A stretch of 64,000 nucleotides of DNA from Hydractinia symbiolongicarpus (Eukaryota > Cnidaria > Hydrozoa > Anthoathecata > Hydractiniidae), in contig NC_079875.1 of assembly GCF_029227915.1 (NCBI RefSeq), positions 23,181,001 through 23,245,000 on the forward strand, given 5' to 3'. How positions within the stretch are numbered: the stretch's first letter is position 1; every line of letters starts with the position of its first letter. Below are positions 13,801-24,488 of this stretch, one piece after another. A program made the position numbers and the translations under genes. A model generated the notes under the pieces. That model searched no databases. It saw nothing but the letters and a program-made list of their open reading frames with translations, and was not told where the DNA came from.

Positions 13801-14649
13801 AGTAACTTAGTTTTATTCTTTCCTTTAAATCGAATTGAGTCAAAAAATTAGATCAGTTGGAACTTTTTCGTGTGATGTAACATGGAACAGCCATGAGGTT
13901 GATATCGAAGTTCTAGAAGTGTATGTTAAAAGAGAAGTTAAACAAACGATGAAAGAAAATTTGCTATGTACTGCGTTATTTTGCTATTTTAGGCAAAGGT
14001 TTCAACTTTTCAGTCATTGCGTCAGACCGAAAGAAAAGAAAGATATCTACTAAGTACCTATCATCACAATGAGTAAGACAGTAAACAAAAAGAATTCTTT
14101 CGTCAGGAATCATTGAAAAGGAGGCTAGGATTTTTAAAATGGTAACCACAAGCAATTGAAAAACTTGTTCGAGTTCTCTTGTTGTGTAACTTTGAGGACT
14201 GCGGAATATAAAATTAAACACAAGCTGATAAATAAAAGAAATGTGTTATCTCTTTCGTCTCTATAACCAAAGCTATACCTAAAGTTCCAAAATATATGGC
14301 AGCAAAAACGGCCAGTACATAAACAAAGTCACGTGATAAAAAGTAAGAACAATATAAGTCGACAAGAAAGAAATGAAACATTTTAAATCAATGCTTCGCC
14401 TCTCTGTGTAGATGATGATTTTAGCACCGCCGATCTATTTTCAAAACGCTAACCGAGCATCGTTTTGGCTTAAAAAAGCAGGCTAACGAACGTTTGAGAC
14501 AAAATTGACTTCCATAAGTGAACACAGAATAAATAGTTTTTAAAGTACCATGGTATGGACATAAGATCAGCAATTGAAAGCTAAATAAAATAACTGACTT
14601 CTTTAAAGTTTGACGATTAAACTGCATCCATATAAAACTTAGCGCAAGA

Positions 14650-14885
14650 GCCCCATTTGGAGAGTGACTACTTAAGCGGGAGAGTATACATGAGGAACCT
14701 AAGCACCAAACGACCCTTTCGAAGAACGAATTCTAGCGAGATGGCATTCCGTTTAGAGAGCGAAGCTTTGAGCTAGAGGGCACCCATAAGAATGTGAGCA
14801 CTAAAAACCCTATTCGAATAGTGAATTTTTAACCGAGAAGGTACATAAAGAACCGTAAACACAAATATTTGGAGAGTGAGTTTTT
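14650..14885. repeat. Degenerate tandem repeat, unit about 75 bp
   Basis: A block recurs about three times with heavy divergence: 'cc(c)-at/tttggagagtga', then 'ttaa/cta-gcgagaaggta/gca', then 'cataagaa-ccta/gtaa-gcac-aaa'. Examples start near 14652, 14713, 14810 and 14868. The unit length is an estimate. Confidence 0.45.
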
Positions 14886-15000
14886 AAGTAATATAATATT
14901 TGACATACTTTGTGAATATATGTGATATACTTTGTGAATGTAATATGTGATATGTGCATATGGTATGTGACATAGTAATAAACTTACTTTTAAAGATAGT

Positions 15001-15073
15001 ACATCGAGTAGGACTTAAACACACACAATTTCTCGCTTTCAGGATGATTGCTCTACCGTCTACACAATTGATC
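15001..15073 (-). repeat. tRNA-like sequence, probably pseudogene or SINE head
   Basis: On the minus strand, AGACGGTAGAGC resembles a tRNA A-box/D-arm. About 35 nt downstream, GTTTAAGTCCTAC resembles a T-arm/B-box. The anticodon stem and acceptor stem do not pair cleanly, so it is not called as a functional tRNA. It may be a decayed tRNA or the start of a tRNA-derived SINE. Confidence 0.35.
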
Positions 15074-16196
15074 CGACGCTAAAATCCAAATTTGTCGCAC
15101 ATGCAAAGCTGCATCAAACTCAGGAGAGGAGTTCACTTAACGAATCCAAGCTAAAGAGCTGTTTTTTACCTAGGTATTATAAACCGGACGTTAATAAATA
15201 AATAAAGAATTTATTAACAGGGAAAATGTAAATTATAGTATTTTCGTGTTGTTGAAGTAGGTGAAGATAAGAGTGATGTTTGTGTGCGTTTGTTCTTTTC
15301 GTTATCGTCTTGCATATAAAAACAAATAAATATTTAAATTATTAATTTCTTTTATAAATACAATTAACTAACAATTAACTATTAAAGAATACCTGGGTAG
15401 GAAGTTTATCTGTAAGATAACAGCGAATGTTTAAAATGGCGACAACTTTTAAAATATCTGGCGCAAATACAATTTCCAAAACTTTTAAGATCTGTTTCAA
15501 AATAGCAACGAAATGTTGAAAAGGTGAAGAGCAGAAAGTTTTAGTGTATAAAAATTACTATACTTTATCTGCCATAAAGTTTTTACAACAAAAACGATCA
15601 AACTTTAGGCTAAATTGTGGTGCAAATGTTAATGCTTTTAATGTTCGGCTGCCTTTTGAAAGTTTTTTTTTAATATGTTGCCTGAAGAGATGTTAGTGTT
15701 CTTCCAGCGTTTTATAAATTGCCCAAGATTGTAGCAATGCCTATAGGAAGTTTGTTTTAAAAGTAAACTATCCTACGTCGCATTAATATATCAATTAATA
15801 TATTAATCTTGAGAATGCAAAAGGAAACTCTGGGGATAAAATTGAAATACAGATTTTCAAAAAATATTTTTTAGAGTCCGTAATAAAATTATTACAATAT
15901 TTTCTAGCAACAAGCAAGCAAGCAGTTTCACGAGTCGGACTATTCTTACCTCATACCTTAAATATACTTTAACTATGCCACCAGTAAAGCATTTTGCAAA
16001 TTGAATTTTTCCCAGTACTAAACTTTGAGTAAATTTGCAACAATCCTACCCTAACAAGTTTCACTGGATAAGATAATTTTTTTACCTAAAAAGCAGATCA
16101 AAATTTCCAATCGTATTCTTATTCATGTAAAATCATTATAGGGTCAATAAGGCTTTGCTATTTTTTAATTTATGTTATACTTTCATTATTTCTCTT

Positions 16197-17201
16197 TTAT
16201 ATTTGACCAAGCTCGGCTTCCTTTCGCTGCGGGTTATAAAAAAGCGGTCCTTGTAGCGCAGCAGGCGTGTGGACTTGATGTTTCTTTGTACGGAACGAAT
16301 CGTTGTGCGGACTTTTGAATAAAGTTTCCTGACTTGGTATCCCCGCAACTGTATGATATCTCGCCCCAGAACCCTTCTTTACTTTTTGATTTGGGTCGTA
16401 TTCGTGTTCTTCATAACCGTCTGCGTTGATGGATAATTTAGTTATTTCGGAAACACTACCGCGTAAAGATTCCATGTCGAATAAAGAAGGGCGTGTCCCG
16501 GTTACCCGGTGATTACCCGATAAGTTGTTGTTTTCCGCACCGTTTTTATTGTCAGTATTGTCTTCCTTACTGTTTTGTTTTCGTTTATTCTTTTCTTTTT
16601 TAATAGTATCTTTCTTACTGCCACCAAAAAGAAAGAATCGAAATTTCCGTTTCGGTGCCGTAGCGTACTTTGTCGTAACATCGTTAAATACCTGTTCAGG
16701 TTCTCGGTGCCGCCGTTCTAGTAAATCGCTGGTGCTATAAGCAGGAGACATATTCAGCGCTCTTTCTTTGGGGACCTTCTTTTTGAGAGGGCCAGGTAGA
16801 TCTTTTTGTTCATGTTGGTTCTCCTTCTGAGATGTATTTTTTATATCGCGGACATCATCCACAGATTTAGCTGAAAATTTACCTAAACTAAACGAACGTA
16901 CTTTTATTAATTTTCCGTCCTGTTTTCGAAAACGTTTCGCACTATGAAATTTACCAGCACCACTCGTTAATGCACCGTCCCGTATCGTTTCGATTCGACA
17001 CACATCGATCCATACCTCCATTCGAAACATTAATCGTTCTTCTAACGATTTAAATCGTTGTTGCATTTCAATATCGTATACATCGTTCACAATATTTGTT
17101 CGTTCCCATTCAGTTATTTTTGGCTTTGTGGCGCTAAATTTAAAATTCTTTAGTCTTCTTTCGAAATCTTTATTAAAGTCTCTCTTTGTCGTAGCCGGCA
17201 T
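16197..17201 (-). CDS. Orphan basic protein, 334 aa, single exon
   Basis: A 334-codon open frame in AT-rich DNA is unlikely to be chance. The ATG at 17201 (MPATTKRDF...) is preceded by AAAA; the frame extends nine codons further upstream but has no ATG there. No family was recognised. The N-terminal part (residues about 5-75) is charged and helical-looking (DFERRLKNFKF, EMQQRFKSLEERL). The centre is Ser/Arg/Lys-rich. About residues 190-225 form a Lys/Asn/Glu/Asp low-complexity stretch (KKDTIKKEKNKRKQ) that could act as a nuclear localisation signal. No signal peptide or membrane segment is seen. A possible splice acceptor (tcgtag on the minus strand, near 17233) lies just upstream, so a 5' non-coding exon or trans-splicing is possible. 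It is convergent with the thrombospondin gene. Confidence 0.65.
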   Translation of the reverse strand: MPATTKRDFNKDFERRLKNFKFSATKPKITEWERTNIVNDVYDIEMQQRFKSLEERLMFRMEVWIDVCRIETIRDGALTSGAGKFHSAKRFRKQDGKLIKVRSFSLGKFSAKSVDDVRDIKNTSQKENQHEQKDLPGPLKKKVPKERALNMSPAYSTSDLLERRHREPEQVFNDVTTKYATAPKRKFRFFLFGGSKKDTIKKEKNKRKQNSKEDNTDNKNGAENNNLSGNHRVTGTRPSLFDMESLRGSVSEITKLSINADGYEEHEYDPNQKVKKGSGARYHTVAGIPSQETLFKSPHNDSFRTKKHQVHTPAALQGPLFYNPQRKEAELGQI

Positions 17202-17476
17202 TTTTACGCCGTGATTTAAAATACGCAAATTCTACGATTGAAGTAAAAATCCTGAATATGTTTATATAATCGATATAACTTTTGAACTGAATTTTAAATT
17301 ATACCTAGAGAGAAAAAAAAATCATTAAAATGCATTTGACGTACATATAACAACAAAGTTAAATCTTCTTTGTTGCTCCACATCCTATACAGTGAGTATT
17401 ACACTCTTCATCGCAGAGATTTTCCCGAGAATTAAAATTGGATAAGGCAATTAAGAGGTATGTGATGAAAATAATC

Positions 17477-17565
17477 AACGTTCCCAGGGCATATTAACAC
17501 TTTTTGACGTTAGGACAGTGTTCTGCCTCCCAGTGTCAAAAAGAGATAAAGTCTTGGGAACGAGG
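17477..17565. mobile_element. Miniature inverted-repeat element, CGTTCCCAG...CTTGGGAACG
   Basis: The ends aacgttcccaggg and cttgggaacgagg are inverted copies. Internally, cactttttgac is mirrored by gtcaaaaag. At about 90 bp it is non-coding. It shares the CGTTCCCAG terminus with the element at 18969-19076. Confidence 0.5.
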
Positions 17566-18923
17566 TTGGAAACAATGGCCAAATTGTATCTTTAACCAGG
17601 TCAATTATTTATTAAGGTCCTAAATAAAGAAATATATTATTTTTAGCAAAAGATTTGGGAGCCTTTTTAAAACCTTATGTTTAATATGATCAGCCTTTTA
17701 GTAATCTGTCAAAAATTTAATATATTAATATATCAATCCAACCAGTTATAATTATAAGCCCAGCGATGGAGTACGTTTATCTAATTTAGCTTGGTATTAT
17801 GACCCTCTAGAGATAAGCTATTATGAAAAATGATAAACGCAGATAAATTGAATTCAAAGCATTAAATATAAGCAATTGACAACCTTTATTGAATTCAATT
17901 TTGTTCCCATGTCCTCTAGTTCGTGCTCACGCCACGTGATCTGAGGATAAAAATGAAAAACAACAACGAAAAGTAGCGATTTTTTGAGGGCAAACTTTTG
18001 TGAGAGGTACTCAGGAAATTTTCTATATGCGGTACAGTGACATAGTGTAATGAAATACTTTGTTTTTCAAAACACTTTCTTTTGTCGGGCAATACTCCAA
18101 CGAATGTGCTATCACCTTCGGGCTATTTCGTCATTTCTGCTTTTCCTGATGTCGCCCTAGTACACATGTTTTTTTTTAGTAGAAAAACTGTTGGGTATAT
18201 ATATTGGAAAAAAGGATGGCGCTTGAAAATTGAATAACAAATGTATCAAAATATCTACAAGATATCTACAGATATCATTTCTAACATTTTGAGTTCTATT
18301 CATTTAGTTTTAGAGTAAGTTCTCAAAAAGAGTCCGCAGACATACATTTTGTATTTTTGAGCTGTACAGTAGTACATTCAGTATACCCAACAACTGTCCT
18401 TTTTTCGTGAGTCTTAAAATTGAAACAGTTGCTGCAAAGTCTTCCGTAATAACTACTCAATAGAACTAACAGGTTTGTGTCAACATTTTATGCTGCGATA
18501 GGGGCCAAAGTGTTTGATAAATCTTAATTGGAATCGTAACCATCCTATTGAGCCTAAAACTTATTTTATCCAGGTAAAATTTCCTCTTCTGTTAAAATAA
18601 AACACTGTACAAGCTGCTGAACAGTTGCGTAGTGTGTAAAAGAATTCTTTGTACATCCATGATTTTTTTTTAAAACACAAACAAACCTCTTTTTTATTTT
18701 TGCTGCCAATCAAAATGTAATTAGAAGTGGTATCTAGTAAAGCAAAGGAAGCTGAAATAGATAGTATATATATATTTACTGGTGTAGCCCGAATAGCCTC
18801 GACACCTATTTGTCGACATAAACCTTGAATTTTTTTTTCTATACTGAAAATATCAGGCGCTCCTTTCAAAAACCAGTTTTTTTATGTAAGAAAAAATAAT
18901 TGCACTTAGTTTTAAAGTTTCCT

Positions 18924-18966
18924 AGCAACTATAGCAACTATAGTAATCATAGCAACTATAGCAATC
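18924..18966. repeat. Short tandem repeat, (AGCAACTAT)n
   Basis: About five imperfect copies of a 9-bp unit (agcaactat, agtaatcat) lie directly before the CCTCGTTCCCAG element. Confidence 0.7.
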
Positions 18967-18968
18967 AA

Positions 18969-19076
18969 CCTCGTTCCCAGCGTCTGTTGTCTCTTTTTTA
19001 TATCGGAACGGCGAGACGAACACCTTTGTATCGCCGTTTTGATGTTAAAAAAGAAACAAGATGTCCTGAGGACGAG
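18969..19076. mobile_element. Miniature inverted-repeat element, CTCGTTCCCAGCGTC...
   Basis: The left end (ctcgttcccagcgtctgttg, then tctcttttttatatc) pairs with the right end (gatgttaaaaaagaaacaag, then atgtcctgaggacgaga) over about 35 bases with mismatches. The size is about 107 bp. It is related at its tip to the element at 17477-17565. Confidence 0.55.
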
Positions 19077-20187
19077 ATTGGCTGTGGATATGAAAGAGAT
19101 ATTGATTTAAAAAGGTTTAATTAGTTTCAATTTCGCTTTCATAAGATGACACCGAATTCGTAAAATGCTGGAATCTGGTTAATACATTCATGCTTCGTAT
19201 ATTTTTTGTTTTTAAGTGTTTTGGCTTATTAGATTTTTATAATGAAAAAGTTATAAGAAGTTAAACAAAGGCAACTTTATTGAGGGGACACTATCAACTG
19301 TATAAATTTAAAACTCTACCTGCATTTAAAAAAATTCTCCACGACCAAAACCAAATGTGCGTCAAACATAATAGGTACTAAAAAAGAATTAATTTTCGTA
19401 ACTTCGCGTTATGTTAAACAAATGTTTTTAAGTTGTCTTAATATTTTTTTAACATTATCACAAAACCATGTTTGCTTTGTATCAAAAAAAGTTGCTAAAA
19501 CACGACTGATGGTGTGGTCTCCACCGTAGATATCATTCTTGTCAGTCTAAATCCTTTTGGTAAGAGAAAAACCGTGAACGTGTCAGATGAAGCTCGTTTG
19601 CATGGCGACTGCACGTGTTTACAACTTGGTATCTCATTCAACGCTCTCACCAAAACAAAGTAAAATCTAACCAACATTTGCAACAGATCGTGAGTAAAGA
19701 AAATTCAGAATAAAGAGTCGACAGGAGGTGAATCAAGGAAGTTTCGGGGTCAAATTTTGGTAAACACTAGAATAAGTTATAAACCGTTCTTTATTTTAGG
19801 ATTTTTGTTCAAATCTTTAGGACAAAATGAAGTGTTACTAACAATCAATCCTTTTTCAGCCGTAACTATGTACTTTAGGGGGAAAAACGTACGTGAACAG
19901 AAACTTTTGGAAAAATTCGCGAAATTGTTGCATTTTGCGAACATAAACCTCTACGAATCATAATTTTTAAAATTTTCAGAAGAATTAATTTTTTTAATTA
20001 GGAGAAAACTCTTTAGAAATTTCAAAAGGTACACTCATATGTGGTCTAGTTAATACCTCTTTTGAGATCATTAAAGGAGAACTCCAGTTAATTCTTTCTC
20101 TTTTTTCATTTATACGTACTGAGAAAAGTATAAGAAATCTAAAACAACTTATTTTACTTGTTATCCTCATTTAAAATTGTTGCACCA

Positions 20188-20555
20188 GGGCCGTCCTTAA
20201 AAAATTTTTCGTTTGTCGTTTTCCGACCGACCGACCGGCAATTTCTCGCCGACCACAAAAAGCTTTGGTCGGGATTTTTCAACATTCTTTTATTTTCCCA
20301 GATTTCCGACCCTAACAGTTAAATTACCGACTCAAATTATTTTTCCATAAAGTATAAGTATAGTTAATTAAAAATATAGCTAAATCGCTAAGAAAATGAA
20401 GAATCAAAACAACAGGCTCAACAGAAGAGCAGAGTAGACAGTAAAATCGTATTTTTTTGTCTGACGAAAAGGTAAAAAAAATAATCTGCCGACCGACCCT
20501 GCAACAAAACTACGAGTCGGAAAACGGCAAACCAAGAATTAATTAAGGACAGCCC
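20188..20555. mobile_element. MITE with ~40-bp terminal inverted repeats (GGGCCGTCCTTAA)
   Basis: The left end reads gggccgtccttaa...tttgtcgttttccgacc. The right end reads gtcggaaaacggcaaacc...ttaattaaggacagccc. These are inverted copies over about 40 bases. Inside, gaccgaccgacc occurs at both ends. There is no coding capacity and no clear target duplication was fixed. Confidence 0.55.
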
Positions 20556-20787
20556 AGCCTTCGCATATTCAATTTTTTTCTCTTAAAAAAAACAGACAGG
20601 CGCGATTTTATTTAGGACTGGACCCGATTATAAATAATCAAATTATATTTTTTATTTTTTAAATTCGAAGACTGTAGGAGGACTGGGGTGTAGCAAAAAA
20701 TTAAATGTCAATGCAGGAGCAAAAATAAACAATATATTTATATACTAATAATAATATACAAGAATTAGCGCCATATAAAGTCGTTGG

Positions 20788-23700
20788 CTACTTCGTAGAA
20801 GTGCGCGTTCGTTTATTCCAAGAAAAATTTGATCCGTATGATTTTGGACGGGTTGTAGGTAAAGTAGGTTCTTGTATTTCGTATTGCCAACCTATAACAA
20901 GAATACATTTAAAAAATGAACGACAGTTTTAACAAAAGAGAACATATACATACATCTTGAATAGTTTATGTTACACCGCTAGCCTAAGCTATTTTATCCA
21001 AACAAAGTGCGTTATTTAGCATTGCAATTTAGATCTATTCACCATTAATTAAGATTATCAAATTCGTATTAGATAAATACGATCTCCACAAGGTTTTCAG
21101 GTTTCGTCTGAATTGTACCAGTAAATTATTGAAATACGTACCGTGGGTTTCACAGTAATTTATAGCAGCTTCTCTTGAGCCAAACTTGACTTGAGTGTTC
21201 GACAACGGATCACCACTGTAAAAAACAAAACAAATAAACTAAGAAAATGCGAACAAGAATTTTGAGTACAACTGTTTGGAAAAGACAACACATGCACCAT
21301 TTATTTTCATCACAGAATGATGAAAAGCCCAGAGGTAGACCCAAAAAACTTCGCAGGAGATAATAGGGACAGACTTGATGCAGAAAAATTCGAGTTTAGA
21401 TCTAACACAGTCTGGATCAGATTGAAAGAGGGTCATTAACAATAATGTCATAGAAAAAAAGGTGCAGTAGGGTGAACTGTCACTTAACAAGTGATGGGAA
21501 CTGATGAAATAAAGCTTCGAAAATGCCAGTCAAAATATATAAGGTGCGTGCTTTACAAAAATTAAGAAAATTCATTTATATATAAAAATAGTAACTAAAA
21601 CGTTTGTTAAAGTTGGCCCTGATAATAATTACAAACAACTTTAAACTTACGTGGATGCCCAGCCCATCAGTGGATTTTCCCATCGTTGCTTAGTGTCAAA
21701 AGATATTGTCCATTTTCTCATATTGTGCGTACCGCTTTGCATGGTATTTCTGGAAGGCAGAAATATTGTTACTTTTCTGTCTTGTGATTGTTCCAGTGGG
21801 ATACCTGATAACAGATTTAAACCACCCTATAAAAACAATTTGCTGGTAAATCAGCCAAATTTGCAGACAATGCAGAAGTATAGTTTCAAAACATTTATTT
21901 TTATGTCAAAAAACAAATCAACAGATTTTTTCCAATTCAAACTGACTGCACAACAATAGCAAGGAAACCTCTCAATTTAGAGATACAGTGGTCAGAGGCA
22001 AATCATATAAACTTTTACTTGTACATTGTCCACTTCAAGAATTTTTGTATCTTTTCATGACTGAACAATTTAATAAAAACTCGTTAATAAGAGGAAAAAC
22101 TTGTCTACAAGTAATTGTAATGTGAGATTTAAACCTTTTTTTATTATCCCTTTGGCGTCTGTCATCTGTCAAGGCTAGAGTATGGTAACAGAGTTATAGA
22201 AACTGGATAATATATAAAGCAAAACATTCTTGCTTACGCTGTAAAGTCATGCACATAACTTTGACAGAAAACATAATGGAAAATAAACTGTCAGAGTTTT
22301 TAAATTTGATACAATTTGACCGTTATATTATATAGTTAATAATGTCACACAATTCTGTATTACATCAAAGGTTTCCTTTTTGTGGCAGAGTTAACGAAAT
22401 TGAAAGCACTGTTTTGAATTCTGGAATGAGTTTGGGAACAGTTTTGGCAAGTTCGGGAGTTATTGGATAAAAAGGGTAAATTTTACTTAAAAAGCCCTCT
22501 TATATACGGCTGTTTTCATTAAGTCAACATTCTAGTTATTAGCTATGCTAGCCATGTTTGTGCATAAATGCTTAAACATGGCAGGGGGGCAAGTTAAAAA
22601 TACAGTATAGTGTGAGTTCAGGGTTCAATTCCATTTAGCAGTGATTCAATATGGGTTAGTGAATGCTAATATAGCCCAGGTTAACCCAACCTATGTGAGA
22701 AAATTGGGGAGATGGTGTACTGTGTGGAGCCATTGGATGTTAGATGGAGTGAGTTGTATGTCTGGTGGGAGTGGACCCTAGGGTCTGTGTAGCTCAAAAT
22801 AAGCATTAAATACTTTAGGACTCTCTATCTAAGTCACAGCCACTCCTGGAAATAATAGGGAGGGTATATCCCTAGCTTTTTTAGACTAGCCATGCAAAAA
22901 CTATACATGCTTCTAAAAATATTAACAGTTATCTGTTCAGTCATTGTCATTGAATAATATAGATATTATCATGTTATGAACAAACAAGTTTATTCTAGGC
23001 TATGTTTCAACAGCTACAGCTGTCGTCTATAGATGCCAATGTTTACAAAAGTTAAAAAGTTTGCAGGTTTTTTGCACATGCGTAAGCATTTCTGTAGGCA
23101 TAAAATATAAACAACAGACCACAGTAATCATAAAAATCCATCCAAAAAAAATATTTGCTCAAAATTAGTGAATTTTGTTAGGAAGAATTAGGGGCCTTCG
23201 AAAAAATTTTTTGGGCCCCGTTAGCGGGATATCACCGCTAAGGGTGGGAGGGGGTCTGAAGTTTGAATAAAAAATCCGCTAAGGATTGAGAAATTTTAAA
23301 AATTTGTTTGTGGCCTGAAAATTCTTCGTTGTTCGTGAGCATAATTCCTCTTGTCATCAATTCCGATAACTTTTACAAAACACGCCCCTGAGCCTTCCAA
23401 GATTTATCCGAATGTGTGTATTTACACGGAAGGAAATCCGCTAAAAGAGGGGGGAGATGGGTCTGCATCTTAGCGGTGATATCCCGCTAACAGGGCCTGA
23501 AAAATTTTTTCGAAGGCCCCTAAAGAATATAGTTAAAATTTAATTCCAGTTCCTCTTGTTGGATCCTATACTACCTAAAAGTCTTTAATCTTCATTAATA
23601 ACCATTTCACACTCTGTAAGTCCTGCTTTTTAGTTACACAAAAGTGCGCGCATGCCCAGTGTTCTTAAAATGAAATCAAAACAACTACGTCACTCGGAAA

Positions 23701-24089
23701 GTGGTCTATATAGCTATATATACATGCTAGCTAGCTAGCTATGACTGGATAGTTGGACACAATTTTTTAAGTTTTGATTTGCTGACCAATCCACCTTATT
23801 TTAAGGACTCAAATTAAGGACTCTGCTAGGTGGGCGTCACATATTTGTGATGCCCACCTAGCAGAGATACTAGTTAGCTAGAGCCACTGAATAGCTAGCT
23901 AGCTACACCCCTGATTGAGAAAGAAAGTTATCTAACCTTTCCAGAAACATCGCTGTCCACTAAAGATTTTTCCTTATAATGAGTATCTTGAATTTTGGAA
24001 TTACGTATTAATGCAGTACAAATGGTTCTTCGGAGACGAGAAACATTCAGCATAGCCTGGCCAGGCTGTTTACAAAACAACGAAGCCAT
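20788..24089 (-). CDS. NDUFS4: NADH dehydrogenase (ubiquinone) iron-sulfur protein 4
   Basis: Accessory subunit (18 kDa, AQDQ) of mitochondrial respiratory complex I, matrix side. Exons in minus-strand order: 24089-23937, 21826-21651, 21215-21142, 20891-20788; total 168 aa. Borders are GT/AG (donors gttaga, gtaagt, gtacgt) and phases join. The N-terminus ([11 protein letters not shown]...[14 protein letters not shown]) is basic and non-acidic, as expected of a mitochondrial presequence. Diagnostic motifs are [33 protein letters not shown], and the C-terminal [18 protein letters not shown], nearly identical to animal NDUFS4. The serine in the C-terminal RTSTK is at the position of the mammalian RVS site. 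Human NDUFS4 is 175 aa. The start is the first ATG of the frame. Intron 1 (about 2.1 kb) carries a MITE, a palindrome and a TAGC-rich repeat. Confidence 0.95.
22530..22885. repeat. Possible SINE-like dispersed repeat in NDUFS4 intron 1
   Basis: The stretch differs in composition from the surrounding AT-rich intron. At 22620-22632 it contains agggttcaattcc, which resembles a tRNA B-box. No A-box or clear target duplication was found. GCTAGCCATG occurs near the left side and CTAGCCATGC near the right. Confidence 0.25.
23191..23520. mobile_element. MITE with ~55-bp inverted repeats and TA duplication
   Basis: The left end starts ggggccttcgaaaaaatttt and continues to gttagcgggatatcaccgc. The right end is the inverse (gcggtgatatcccgctaac ... 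ttcgaaggcccc). TA flanks both ends (23189-23190, 23521-23522). It is 330 bp with no open frame. It lies in intron 1 of NDUFS4. The TA target suggests mobilisation by a Tc1/mariner-type or similar transposase; the family is not identified. Confidence 0.75.
23713..23745. repeat. TAGC-rich microsatellite
   Basis: tatagctatatatacatgc followed by tagctagctagc. A similar tagctagctagct occurs at about 23890-23905. Confidence 0.6.
23821..23866. repeat. 21-bp-arm palindrome, CTCTGCTAGGTGGGC...
   Basis: The arms ctctgctaggtgggcgtcaca and tgtgatgcccacctagcagag are inverted copies with one mismatch, separated by only four bases (tatt). No flanking duplication was recognised. Confidence 0.7.
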
Positions 24090-24224
24090 TTTTATCAACC
24101 AGAACAGTGGACAATATTTGGCAACGACTCCATTTAGTACCGGGCTACGTGGACCCGACAAACGTCGTACAACATAAAGTAACACCGCTTATCGACATAA
24201 AAAGTCACACACGTTCATTAAATT

Positions 24225-24300
24225 ACTCCAACCGACAGATGAACCCTCATTATCCGACATCTAGATTAACCAACTTAATATCGCATAATATTGCATAATT
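24225..24300 (-). repeat. Dispersed repeat copy A (ATGTCGGATAATGAGGGTT)
   Basis: The reverse complement of this stretch (ATTATGCGATATTAAGTTGG...GTCGGATAATGAGGGTT) matches 31547-31625 on the + strand with few differences. It lies upstream of the NDUFS4 start. Confidence 0.6.
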
Positions 24301-24488
24301 GCAGCAATACTTTTTTCTTTTACTACATAACAAATACATATTTTCCTTGAAGATAGGCCATAAGCAACGTAATATATGCCACATTATTTCGCATAACTGT
24401 AATAATACTCTTTATCGCCTTAAACCAATATGAACAGGAGAAAGTCTTAATGCTTGCCAATCCAAGGAAAGCGTTGTTTTATAAAGTA

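Larger units (their letters stand above)
13801..16196. other. Intergenic region between thrombospondin and the orphan gene
   Basis: No convincing gene is present. The short open frames have random-looking translations. The region holds a degenerate tandem repeat (about 14650-14885), TGTGATAT-rich repeats (14890-14975) and a tRNA-like sequence on the minus strand near 15001-15073. It should also contain the 3' UTRs of the two convergent genes. Confidence 0.5.
17202..20787. other. Intergenic region between the orphan gene and NDUFS4
   Basis: No gene is supported. It contains three short inverted-repeat elements (17477-17565, 18969-19076, 20188-20555) and a small tandem repeat at about 18924-18966. 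The remaining open frames have no recognisable motif. Confidence 0.5.

Noticed and set aside
16525-16740. 71-aa + strand frame
   Set aside because: Antisense shadow of the 334-aa orphan gene.
22620-22632. Functional tRNA gene at a B-box-like sequence
   Set aside because: No A-box or cloverleaf stems can be drawn around it.
23995-24298. Two + strand open frames near 24 kb
   Set aside because: Antisense to the first exon of NDUFS4 and to a dispersed repeat.
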